A DNA stretch of 22,493 bases, from assembly GCA_023406895.1 (NCBI GenBank), contig JAEXTV010000008.1:1-22493 (forward strand), in the 5' to 3' direction. The position numbers were made by a program, and so were the translations under genes. Below are positions 16,314 to 22,493 of the stretch, one piece after another (position 1 is the first letter of the stretch; every line of letters starts with the position of its first letter). This DNA is from Bacillota bacterium (GTDB taxonomy: Bacteria; Bacillota; Clostridia; Christensenellales; SZUA-584). The notes beneath the pieces are model-generated. The model saw only the letters and a program-made list of their open reading frames with translations. It made no database searches and had not been told where the DNA came from.

Positions 16314-16913
16314 CTATTCCACTCCCGCCACTGCAATCACCGACTTTTCGGGTGACAGCAGGAATTTTTCGCTAAGCTCCACACCGAGCGTGCCCATATC
16401 CAGCATATCATAAAAAACCTTTTGGTATTTGATATCCAAATCACCGTAACCCGCGCTGAAGCGATGATGAGTGAGATGCCGCCCCATGCGCTTTAAGGCC
16501 GCGTTTTTACGCGCAATGATAATATCAAGAGCACCGTCCACAAATTCAGACGCGTAAGCGTCGAAAACAAGTGCTTTGAGGCCTTCTCCCGCTGTGATGG
16601 CCGCGTTGATTTTGTCAACGTCGCGTTTGGGGATAGACGCGCACATCAGATACGCTTCACTGCTGCTTTTCAGCAGCTTTGCCAGCTGTTTGGACTCAAT
16701 CAACGCATCGTTAATATATAATATTCCCTCCGAAGAAACGCGCGCCGGAACAGCCGCCGCTTTTCCATTTACGGTGAATGATGATTCGGCAGATCTTAAT
16801 AGAGCATCGATTTCCTGATCAAGCTCCGGGGGGAATTGAGCTTTCTGAGAACCCAATCGCCGCATAACGGTCTTTTTGTCCGGCACAAACGGTATAAATG
16901 AAAAAAGCTCCAT
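16314..16913 (-). CDS. Stand-alone methionine synthase reactivation-domain protein
   Basis: A 199-residue protein resembling the AdoMet-binding reactivation domain of MetH. The evidence is its position in front of a MetH lacking that domain and the C-terminal half (RFSAGYGDLDIKYQ, then SEKFLLSPEKSVIAVAGVE), which matches the domain's RxSxGYG and YxLxPxxSVxAV style. Such split reactivation proteins are known, for example next to the short MetH of Thermotoga maritima (TM0269). Its job should be reductive methylation of oxidised cob(II)alamin on MetH. gaggtg lies 4 nt before the ATG. It is the first gene of a three-gene operon with metH and the PHP gene and is translationally coupled to metH (no bases between stop and start). 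Confidence 0.88.
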   Translation of the reverse strand: MELFSFIPFVPDKKTVMRRLGSQKAQFPPELDQEIDALLRSAESSFTVNGKAAAVPARVSSEGILYINDALIESKQLAKLLKSSSEAYLMCASIPKRDVDKINAAITAGEGLKALVFDAYASEFVDGALDIIIARKNAALKRMGRHLTHHRFSAGYGDLDIKYQKVFYDMLDMGTLGVELSEKFLLSPEKSVIAVAGVE

Positions 16914-16930
16914 TGCGCACCTCAGGAACT

Positions 16931-16959
16931 ATGATACAACACTTAATGCCATTGTTCAA
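16931..16959 (-). promoter_or_regulatory. Candidate promoter of the metH operon
   Basis: On the minus strand TTGAAC (16959-16954) and TATCAT (16936-16931) are spaced by 17 bp, matching consensus at 4 and 5 of 6 positions. The start would fall near 16924, leaving a leader of about 11 bases. There is no room for an S-box or cobalamin riboswitch downstream of this promoter. Confidence 0.45.
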
Positions 16960-16963
16960 CCAC

Positions 16964-16992
16964 TTGCAAAATGGCCGTCATTATGTTTAAAT
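16964..16992 (+). promoter_or_regulatory. Candidate promoter of metF
   Basis: TTGCAA (16964-16969) and TTAAAT (16987-16992) are separated by 17 bp, each matching consensus at 4 of 6. The -35 box lies back to back with that of the metH operon, only 4 bases apart. The leader would be about 35 bases. Confidence 0.35.
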
Positions 16993-17033
16993 GGGAATCA
17001 ATCCAAAATCGGCGCTTTAAAACAGGAGTCATC

Positions 17034-17894
17034 ATGAACCTTATCGATAAGTTAAAATCAAATGAGAAAGCTTTCTCTCTTGAGTTTTCACCTCCGAAAA
17101 AGGACATGCCTTTGGACACCGTATACGGTGCCATTGAGAAGCTTTCTGTTTTTAACCCCGAATTTGTAAGCATCACGTACGGCGCGGGCGGCAGCAACAG
17201 GGACAGAACCGTTGAGGTGGCTTCGCATGTCAGCGAGCTGGGTTTGGAAGCCATTGCGCATCTGACCTGCGTGGGCGCTGATCCTGAGCAGATTAACACC
17301 GTGCTGAATACGCTTGAGAAAAAGGGCATCAGAAATATACTCGCTCTTCGAGGCGACATTCCGCAGGATATGGATAAATCCGCAGCGTTTATATACTACC
17401 GGCACGCGAGCGATTTGATTATTGATATTAAAAAAAGAAGCAGCCTGACGGTGGGCGCGGCCGCTTATCCGGAAGCCCATTACGAGGCGGATTCAATGCC
17501 CGATGATTTGGCATATATGAAGCTCAAAGCCGATCTCGGCGCCGACTTCTTCGTGACCCAGCTTTGCTTCGATAAAAACGCGTTACTCGACTTTCACGAA
17601 AAAGCCTATCGGGCGGGCGTTCACGCACCGATCGTAACGGGCATTATGCCGATTCTTGACCCCAAGCAGATTATCCGGATGACGCTGCTTTCCGCGTGTT
17701 CGATACCCGCGTCTTTAAGCCGCCTTGTGAGCCGATACGGCGAAGACCCGGAGAGCTTTAAAAAAGCCGGCATGGAATATGCCGTGAATGAAATCACCGG
17801 GCTGATGGCAGGCGGAATCAAAAAGTTCCATATCTATGTGATGAACAAAGCGGATGAAACGACGCAGATTCTCAAGATGAGCGGCCTTATTTAG
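17034..17894 (+). CDS. metF: Methylenetetrahydrofolate reductase
   Basis: Reduces 5,10-methylenetetrahydrofolate to the 5-methyl form, the methyl donor for MetH. The 286-residue protein has the length and motifs of the bacterial MetF family: FSLEFSPPK with Glu17, VSITYGAGGS, HLTCVG, and ILALRGDIP with Asp108, followed by FFVTQLCFD and PIVTGIMPI. I start it at the ATG at 17034 because aggag lies 5-6 nt upstream; a longer frame to 16971 has no such site and would overlap the promoter. It is divergent from the metH operon with 120 bases between starts, a sensible pairing of pathway neighbours. No partner such as MetV is adjacent. No clear terminator follows. Confidence 0.95.
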   Translation: MNLIDKLKSNEKAFSLEFSPPKKDMPLDTVYGAIEKLSVFNPEFVSITYGAGGSNRDRTVEVASHVSELGLEAIAHLTCVGADPEQINTVLNTLEKKGIRNILALRGDIPQDMDKSAAFIYYRHASDLIIDIKKRSSLTVGAAAYPEAHYEADSMPDDLAYMKLKADLGADFFVTQLCFDKNALLDFHEKAYRAGVHAPIVTGIMPILDPKQIIRMTLLSACSIPASLSRLVSRYGEDPESFKKAGMEYAVNEITGLMAGGIKKFHIYVMNKADETTQILKMSGLI

Positions 17895-18127
17895 CTTCGG
17901 CCATATATAACCTCCAAACAGTCATCGCTGTTAAAAGTCGAAAAATTAAACTAACATATGCTGTTGTGGCAGATTCTTTTCCATGGCATAGCACTTCGCG
18001 ATTTTATTGACGGTGACAGTGGAATAAATAGCCGCTAACGCATTTAAGTGTTTATAAAGGTGGATGGCGCATGACGATGTCGACAGAGCGCGTGCGAAAG
18101 ATAAATGGAATGTGCTGCGCTGCGTTG
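17895..18127. other. Spacer between convergent metF and GGDEF genes
   Basis: About 230 bases with only a small 5-bp hairpin (aacag/ctgtt near 17920-17935) and no good T-run on either strand. I see no gene in it. Confidence 0.5.
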
Positions 18128-19627
18128 TTACGCCTTGTTTCTTTTCTCTCTGTACATATCGGAATCGGCCACATTGATCAGTGTATAAACGGTCTCTTTC
18201 GCGTTAAATTCGGCTTCCTTAAACCCAAAGCTCACCGATATGCTCTGGGCATCGCTGACGAAGGTTCGGGAAACGGCCTGCTTAATGCGGGAAGCCAGCA
18301 GCATGGCCTGCGCTTTTTGCATGCCGGGCAATATCAGCAGGAATTCGTCACCGCCCAAGCGGCAAACCTCCCCCGCCCCATCCAATTGTTTTTTTAAAAT
18401 CATCGCCACAGCGCGGATCATGTTGTCTCCCACGCCATGCCCGTATGTATCGTTAACATGCTTTAAACCGTCAATATCCGCAAAGCAGACGGTAATGGCG
18501 GTGTGCTCCCTTTTGCATTTCAAATAAGCCGACTCGAGAATTTCAAGACCCGCACGTCTGTTGTTAAGCCCCGTGAGAATATCCGTTTTTGCAAGCATCT
18601 CCAGCTTATTCTCGGCCTGTTTGAATCTTGTGATGTCGCACACAACGGTTGTGATCATGGTCCGTCTGCCAAACCGTGATTTTGTTTTCATCACGCTGTA
18701 GCTGCGCCCTGTACTTTCAATTTTGTGTATGCATGGCTTGTCCGTCTTTTTTTCGTCGCTTAGCAGCTTATTAAGAAGCTGTTTTGCGGAACCGACACCG
18801 AAATTTTCACGGAACGATTTGTTTTCGTAAAGCATCTCTTTCGTATCGGCGTCCCATATGGCAACGCCCTGCTCAATAGCCTCAATGCCTTTTGAGAGCA
18901 CCGTCATATGATTATCCGGCACATCTGTGGCAAGCAGCTTGTAAATACGAGCTAATTTTTCAATATAATTGCACTGTGCTTCTTCCGCCGCGCTGTCAAA
19001 AAAACAAATCAGCATCCCCTCAGAGCCATGCGTCTTTAGATACGAAGCCGCGGCCACATCTGCGGCACGTTTTAAAGATTTTAGCCGGATTAATTCACGG
19101 TCCAACATATCCTCAGCGTCGGCGCTCAGCATGGGAATGCATAGGCACTTTCTCTCCCGCCATTCGTCAATGAGGGTCATGCGCCCTTTCTTTTTTTCGT
19201 ACAACGCTGCGCAAAAAGCCCCTGTACCTCTCGCAGCAATACGCAGAAAGTCTGATGCCGGATTGTTCTTATTGATTAAAAAAGCGTCCAGAATTCTTGC
19301 AATCAATGTATCTTCATCAACCAAAGACGCGGTTTGTATATGCTTGACAACCACAAGAAACACGGCCTCGCCGCTAAGCTCCGTTAAAGCTGCCTCCATG
19401 TTAACATAAAAGGCTTTTTTATTGATTACGATTGTGGTTTGCACATGCAATGGCTCTTTTTGAACAAACGTACCGAAAACCGCCTTATCCTCTATCATCT
19501 CATAAAAATTCGCACCCGTCATGAAACCTTGCTGATGAGCCAATGGATTGGAATAAAGAATTCGGCCGTTTTTTGAGCTGACAATAAAGACGGGCAATGG
19601 AAACAAACGATAATCGTCTTCTTTCAT
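18128..19627 (-). CDS. PAS-like sensor diguanylate cyclase (GGDEF domain)
   Basis: Predicted to make the second messenger cyclic di-GMP from two GTP. The 499 residues show an N-terminal PAS-like domain (about 8-100; FPLPVFIVSSKNGRILYSNP), a middle GAF-like or unassigned region (about 105-235), a second PAS-like domain (about 240-335; IEQGVAIWDA), and a GGDEF domain (about 345-497) with TDILTGLNNRR, FADIDGLKHVND and an intact GGDEF active site at 425-429. The product-inhibition I-site (RxxD, five residues before GGDEF) is missing: residues 416-419 are DGAG. No membrane segment is seen, so it is cytoplasmic. No EAL domain is present. gagga lies 6-7 nt before the ATG. It appears monocistronic. 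Confidence 0.92.
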   Translation of the reverse strand: MKEDDYRLFPLPVFIVSSKNGRILYSNPLAHQQGFMTGANFYEMIEDKAVFGTFVQKEPLHVQTTIVINKKAFYVNMEAALTELSGEAVFLVVVKHIQTASLVDEDTLIARILDAFLINKNNPASDFLRIAARGTGAFCAALYEKKKGRMTLIDEWRERKCLCIPMLSADAEDMLDRELIRLKSLKRAADVAAASYLKTHGSEGMLICFFDSAAEEAQCNYIEKLARIYKLLATDVPDNHMTVLSKGIEAIEQGVAIWDADTKEMLYENKSFRENFGVGSAKQLLNKLLSDEKKTDKPCIHKIESTGRSYSVMKTKSRFGRRTMITTVVCDITRFKQAENKLEMLAKTDILTGLNNRRAGLEILESAYLKCKREHTAITVCFADIDGLKHVNDTYGHGVGDNMIRAVAMILKKQLDGAGEVCRLGGDEFLLILPGMQKAQAMLLASRIKQAVSRTFVSDAQSISVSFGFKEAEFNAKETVYTLINVADSDMYREKRNKA

Positions 19628-19784
19628 AGGCTCTCCTCATACGTCTTTTTATTAATTATAAGTATTTCCCGAAAAAACATTGACGAACGGCGTCATGAAA
19701 AAAAGAATTTAAACTCTAATAAAACGACAAGTTTTTTTGTCGAATTAAAAGGACTTTCGGATGGTGATGTGGTATTATTAATGT

Positions 19785-19902
19785 TAATGTGCGTTTATGT
19801 GATATTTATAAGCGTATCCGTCGACAAAATATAAAAAATGCGACTATGATACGACTCATCTCCCTATTTATTTCGGCAAACACTGTTTGCCTCTTTTTTT
19901 TT
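19785..19902 (+). ncRNA. Candidate small RNA or small-peptide transcript
   Basis: A strong terminator at 19875-19902 has no gene upstream on its strand. An extended -10-like TGgTATTAT (19770-19778) would start a transcript of about 118 bases. Possible base pairing includes gtatc/gatac and tcg/cga across 19814-19854. A 17-codon open frame (19781-19834, hydrophobic, MLMCVYVIFISVSVDKI) starts at the candidate promoter edge and has no good ribosome site. This is a prediction from signals only. Confidence 0.2.
19875..19902 (+). terminator. Strong orphan plus-strand terminator
   Basis: A perfect 7-bp stem ggcaaac/gtttgcc (19875-19881 with 19885-19891, 3-nt loop) is followed by tcttttttttt. There is no recognised plus-strand gene before it back to metF, two kilobases away on the far side of the minus-strand GGDEF gene. 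Confidence 0.8.
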
Positions 19903-19949
19903 GCGGCGCATAAATTCTTTATGATATAAAAAACCCAAAGCCCGCGGTC

Positions 19950-19978
19950 TTGACGGTGATTTTTGTATATGCTATATT
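19950..19978 (+). promoter_or_regulatory. tRNA-Leu promoter
   Basis: TTGACG (19950-19955) and TATATT (19973-19978) are spaced by 17 bp, each 5 of 6 to consensus, with an extended TGc before the -10. It ends 14 bases before the tRNA. This is the best sigma-70/sigma-A promoter in the window. Confidence 0.8.
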
Positions 19979-19992
19979 AACAAAGTCCACTT

Positions 19993-20079
19993 GCCGGTGT
20001 GATGGAATTGGCAGACGTGACGGACTCAAAATCCGTTGTTGGCAACAACGTGTGGGTTCGAGTCCCACTTCCGGCACCA
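19993..20079 (+). tRNA. tRNA-Leu, anticodon CAA
   Basis: An 87-base class II tRNA with encoded CCA. The anticodon stem ACGGA/TCCGT encloses the loop CTCAAAA, giving anticodon CAA. A long variable arm (gttgtt/aacaac) marks it as leucine-type, and the T arm GTGGG-TTCGAGT-CCCAC is perfect. The acceptor stem pairs at positions 1-5, but position 6-67 is a T-T mismatch and 7-66 a G-T wobble. It has its own strong promoter and terminator, so it is probably expressed. Confidence 0.93.
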
Positions 20080-20088
20080 GACCAGTAT

Positions 20089-20135
20089 AATCCGAACCAG
20101 ATTTTCCAAATTGGAAATGGGTTCGGATTTTTTTT
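20089..20135 (+). terminator. Terminator of tRNA-Leu
   Basis: A perfect 10-bp stem aatccgaacc/ggttcggatt (20089-20098 with 20120-20129), with additional pairing inside (tttccaa/ttggaaa), runs into eight Ts (20128-20135). Confidence 0.9.
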
Positions 20136-20330
20136 ATCTCCTAATCACAAAGGTATAACACACTAGACCTTGCGAGCATGGTCAGTGTGTAAGGGGCTGA
20201 GATTCCTCGAAATCCCTGCGAAATAATGATACAGCAAAACCGTTACTTTCTTCATATAGGGATATTCTTTTATTGAGGGATATGGTATACTGAGCTCAAC
20301 AAATCGGAATTGACCGAGTTCTTTAAGTGA
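20136..20330. other. Probable upstream remnant of an insertion sequence
   Basis: Between the tRNA terminator and the transposase fragment there is no intact gene. In the transposase frame, stop codons at 20274 and 20328 interrupt the sequence. A 65-codon minus-strand frame here has no recognisable features. The left end of the element was not located. Confidence 0.4.
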
Positions 20331-20333
20331 GGA

Positions 20334-20534
20334 ATGTACATGCAGATGAAGACGAAGCATTTCGCTGAGTCGTTCTCAAAGAATGCGTTCTATCGATTTG
20401 TGAATGATGCCGGTATCAACTAGGTTCGTTTTACGACGCTGCTTGCCCGTTCTATCATCGAGAACTTCTTCAAGCCTCTGACCAGCGAAGACCGCGCTGA
20501 CGTTTATGCAGGAAGTTTAAGGTGGAAAGTTTAA
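20334..20534 (+). pseudogene. Decayed IS4-type transposase fragment
   Basis: The frame reads MYMQMKTKHFAESFSKNAFY, then RFVNDAGIN, a TAG stop at 20421-20423, and VRFTTLLARSIIENFFKPLT, then SEDRADVYA, ending at a TAA at 20532. This resembles from memory the N-terminal part of IS4-type DDE transposases common in Clostridia, where the stop position normally encodes Trp (NWxRFTTLL). The catalytic residues and about three quarters of the protein are missing. A TGA also stands just before it. It is therefore a truncated, inactive remnant next to tRNA-Leu. I am fairly sure it is a transposase remnant, less sure of the exact family. Confidence 0.65.
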
Positions 20535-20634
20535 GTTATCATGCCATACCTGATTATACGCAACGGTAGGTCGCGCAGGAGAAGAATACGGAGAAATATT
20601 GAAAGAAAACAAACTATGAAATGAGGTGACATTT

Positions 20635-21870
20635 ATGATGAAAAAAGAAGCGGGAGCAAGAATCGAAGAAATGCTGTGTCAGCTGGCCGATGCGACGTGC
20701 ATCGACGGAGAGATCTGGCGTGCAGCGTATACTCTGGAAGACAAAATCGCGAAGAACATCCTGCGTGAGTGGATCGAGGATCTGGGGCTTGAATACAGAG
20801 AGGACGCGATCGGTAACGTGTATGGACGGCTTCCGGGGACAGAACCTGGAACCATACTGACGGGATCCCACCTGGATACCGTAAAGAACGGTGGAAAATA
20901 TGATGGTGCACTGGGCGTTGTGACCGGTGTGGCAGCGCTGGGATATCTCAAACAGTCTGGCTTCGTTCCGAAGCACAGCCTGGAAGTGGTTGGTCTGATG
21001 GAGGAAGAAGGAAGTCGTTTTCCGTCTGGCTGTCAGGGGAGCCGCGCAATCTGTGGCACGCTGAAAGAAGAGGATCTCGAGGAGGTCGGCCGTGATGGCG
21101 TCACACTTCGTGAAGCACTGTTATCTGCCGGGTATCAGCCGGAAGCGCTGAAAAGCGTGAAACGTGACGATATTCAGGCAATCGTAGAGCTGCATATCGA
21201 ACAGGGACCGGTGCTTGAAAGCGAGCAGAAGCAGATCGGTATTGTGGACAGTATCGTCGGTATCGTCAACTATGAGCTGACCATTCAGGGAAGCCAGAAC
21301 CATGCAGGTACCACCTCGATGCCTTTACGGCACGATCCTGTGGTAGCTGTTGCGGAATTTATCACAGAGTCTACCCGTCAGATGATGGCGCAGGCCCCTT
21401 CTGCCACCCTTACCTATGGCGCGATACAGGTATTTCCTGGAATGCAGAATGTCATTGCAGATCGAGTGAATCTGCTTATCGATCTGCGCGATGGCAGCGA
21501 TGAGGAACTGCTTCAAGATGTGGTTCTTCTGAAACGTGTACTGGAATCCATCGAACGCAAGGGCTTTCAGACCCGGCTTCGACAGAATGACTGGTTGGAG
21601 TCCGCACAGATGGATCCGAACGTGATTCGGGTGATTGAGCGGTACTGTGAAGAGAAACATCTCGCGTATAAGCATATGAACAGCGGCGCCGGACACGACT
21701 CGATGGTATTCGGAAAGCATTTCCCGACCGCGATGATCTTCGTGCCGAGTATCGGAGGTATCAGCCATAATCCGGCAGAAGCCACCGCTGTAGCGGATAT
21801 ACAGACCGGTTTTGAACTGCTTTGTGACGTGTTAAAAGAATTATCAGCTCAACCCTTTTTATCATGGTAA
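20635..21870 (+). CDS. Zn-dependent amidase/carbamoylase (allantoate amidohydrolase or N-carbamoyl-amino-acid hydrolase type)
   Basis: A metal-dependent hydrolase of the M20-like AllC/HyuC family, which splits carbamoyl or ureido C-N bonds in purine, hydantoin or beta-ureido compound degradation. In the 411-residue protein, metal-ligand motifs are GSHLDT (His79), KYDGALG (Asp90), MEEEGSRF (Glu124/Glu125), ELHIEQG (His187) and GGISHNPAE near the C-terminus; the dimerisation/substrate segment NHAGTTSMPLRHD follows at about 222-234. I chose the ATG at 20635 because gaggtg lies 6 nt upstream; the longer frame from a GTG at 20626 uses bases of that site. No purine or hydantoin genes are adjacent in the window, so the substrate is undetermined. 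It stands right after a transposase remnant and may have been acquired. Confidence 0.9.
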   Translation: MMKKEAGARIEEMLCQLADATCIDGEIWRAAYTLEDKIAKNILREWIEDLGLEYREDAIGNVYGRLPGTEPGTILTGSHLDTVKNGGKYDGALGVVTGVAALGYLKQSGFVPKHSLEVVGLMEEEGSRFPSGCQGSRAICGTLKEEDLEEVGRDGVTLREALLSAGYQPEALKSVKRDDIQAIVELHIEQGPVLESEQKQIGIVDSIVGIVNYELTIQGSQNHAGTTSMPLRHDPVVAVAEFITESTRQMMAQAPSATLTYGAIQVFPGMQNVIADRVNLLIDLRDGSDEELLQDVVLLKRVLESIERKGFQTRLRQNDWLESAQMDPNVIRVIERYCEEKHLAYKHMNSGAGHDSMVFGKHFPTAMIFVPSIGGISHNPAEATAVADIQTGFELLCDVLKELSAQPFLSW

Positions 21871-22166
21871 GTTTTATTACATTGCTAATGATAATAAAGC
21901 CTTTGTAATTATTGGCTCGTCCAATATAAGTAAAACGGCATATTTAAAAGCATTTATTTGTAAAAAAATCAGATGCGGAGACAAGTTTCTACTATATGGG
22001 GCAATTTGATGTATTAGAAGCCAGAAATGCCCAGAAGGAGGACAATCATGGTCGTATGTAGCCAATTACGAAGGTCACTATGAAAATGCATCGTGCAGTA
22101 CGTGAGGATTTATTACGATATTTACAGTCACATATTACGGCATAAATGATTGGAGGTATAAAATAC
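21871..22166. other. A+T-rich spacer, no convincing gene
   Basis: About 300 bases. A ribosome-site-like aaggagg (22035-22041) precedes a 12-codon frame (ATG at 22048) that overlaps a 21-codon frame (MKMHRAVREDLL, 22080 onward). Neither resembles a known protein. The stretch may be the remains of a decayed gene. Confidence 0.4.
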
Positions 22167-22493
22167 ATGAAGACGGTAAAAGTAGTCGCAGCGATTATCT
22201 GCGACAACATAAAAGAAAAGAATAAAATATTTGCAACAGCACGAGGCTATGGAGAATTAAAAGGATGGTGGGAATTCCCAGGCGGAAAAGTAGAATCAGG
22301 AGAAACACCACAGCAGGCACTTGTAAGAGAAATCATGGAAGAACTGGATACGGAAATTAAGGTCGGTGAGTTGATTGATACGATAGAGTTTGATTATCCA
22401 ACTTTTCACCTTTCGATGGATTGTTTTTGGGCGGAAGTTACAAAAGGCCATCTTGAATTAAAGGAGGCCGAGGCAGCCAAATGGCTTACAAAG
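22167..22493 (+). CDS. NUDIX hydrolase, MutT-like (8-oxo-dGTP diphosphatase type), 3' end beyond window
   Basis: The visible 109 residues begin MKTVKVVAAIICDN, as is typical of MutT-like sanitising enzymes that hydrolyse oxidised nucleotides such as 8-oxo-dGTP. The Nudix box is present: GGKVESGETPQQALVREIMEEL followed by DTEI fits GX5EX7REUXEEXGU except that Asp replaces the late Gly, a substitution common in this subgroup. WEFPGG, just before it, is also typical. GGAGG lies 10 nt before the ATG. Only the last few residues should be missing (family length about 130). Codons are strikingly A-rich (aaa, gaa, aga, aca) compared with the GC-rich genes left of the tRNA. Confidence 0.92.
   Translation, partial: MKTVKVVAAIICDNIKEKNKIFATARGYGELKGWWEFPGGKVESGETPQQALVREIMEELDTEIKVGELIDTIEFDYPTFHLSMDCFWAEVTKGHLELKEAEAAKWLTK

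Larger units (their letters stand above)
19628..19992. other. A+T-rich region between the GGDEF gene and tRNA-Leu
   Basis: About 365 bases. It holds a hairpin cgacaa/ttgtcg around a T-rich loop (near 19725-19742), an orphan strong plus-strand terminator (19875-19902), and the tRNA promoter (19950-19978). No conventional gene is visible; a small transcript ending at the terminator is possible. Confidence 0.55.

Noticed and set aside
16914..17033. S-box or cobalamin riboswitch in front of metH or metF
   Set aside because: The predicted leaders are about 11 and 35 bases; no room and no recognisable riboswitch core.
20163..20360. 65-codon minus-strand open frame
   Set aside because: It is antisense to the transposase remnant and its upstream part and has no recognisable features.
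22048..22146. Two short overlapping open frames after an aaggagg site
   Set aside because: 12 and 21 codons with no similarity I recognise; kept only as a note on the spacer rather than called as genes.

Overview
The window looks like a chromosomal segment of an anaerobic member of the Clostridia (Bacillota). The evidence is Shine-Dalgarno sites (GGAGG-type) before nearly every gene, a VanR/OmpR-type two-component pair, a Gram-positive MacAB/YknXYZ-like exporter, a short methionine synthase with a separately encoded reactivation protein, tRNA-Leu(CAA) followed by a typical terminator, and short hairpin repeats of the kind scattered through Ruminococcaceae and related genomes. No species is assigned.

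Layout, left to right. 1-733: an unrecognised 186-residue protein on the minus strand. 1127-7701: a minus-strand exporter and signalling locus. In transcription order it encodes a membrane-anchored adaptor with a Met/Gly-rich tail, an ABC ATPase and an FtsX/MacB permease, then (after a 0.6 kb gap) an OmpR-family response regulator and its histidine kinase, ending in two tandem terminators. A direct repeat with 11-bp period (ATGAACA-N4-ATGAACA) lies upstream of the adaptor promoter and is a good candidate site for the locus's own regulator. 7989-9029: a lone LacI-family regulator. 9030-9573: a gene-free stretch packed with hairpin repeats. 9574-12819: a 1081-residue single-chain enzyme (AMP-forming acid ligase, acyl carrier domain, alpha-oxoamine synthase), the most unusual gene here.

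13188-17894 is a one-carbon/methionine region. The minus-strand operon is MetH reactivation protein, short MetH (Hcy, pterin, B12 domains), then a PHP-family phosphoesterase. It is divergent from metF, which makes the 5-methyl-THF that MetH uses. 18128-19627 is a soluble PAS-like/GGDEF protein. 19875-19902 is a strong plus-strand terminator with no annotated gene before it, so a small transcript may lie upstream.

Right of tRNA-Leu (19993-20079) the character of the DNA changes: a decayed IS4-type transposase fragment, a Zn-dependent M20-type amidase/carbamoylase, about 0.3 kb of A+T-rich sequence with no clear gene, and the start of an A-rich MutT/NUDIX gene that runs off the window. The tRNA acceptor stem has a T-T mismatch, which would fit replacement of its 3' end by an integrating element. 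This is inference.

The best candidate for an undescribed system is the tri-domain ligase-ACP-oxoamine synthase. In one polypeptide it has all parts needed to activate a carboxylic acid, hold it as a thioester and condense it with an amino acid to give an alpha-aminoketone. No ketoreductase or other tailoring gene lies beside it in the window.
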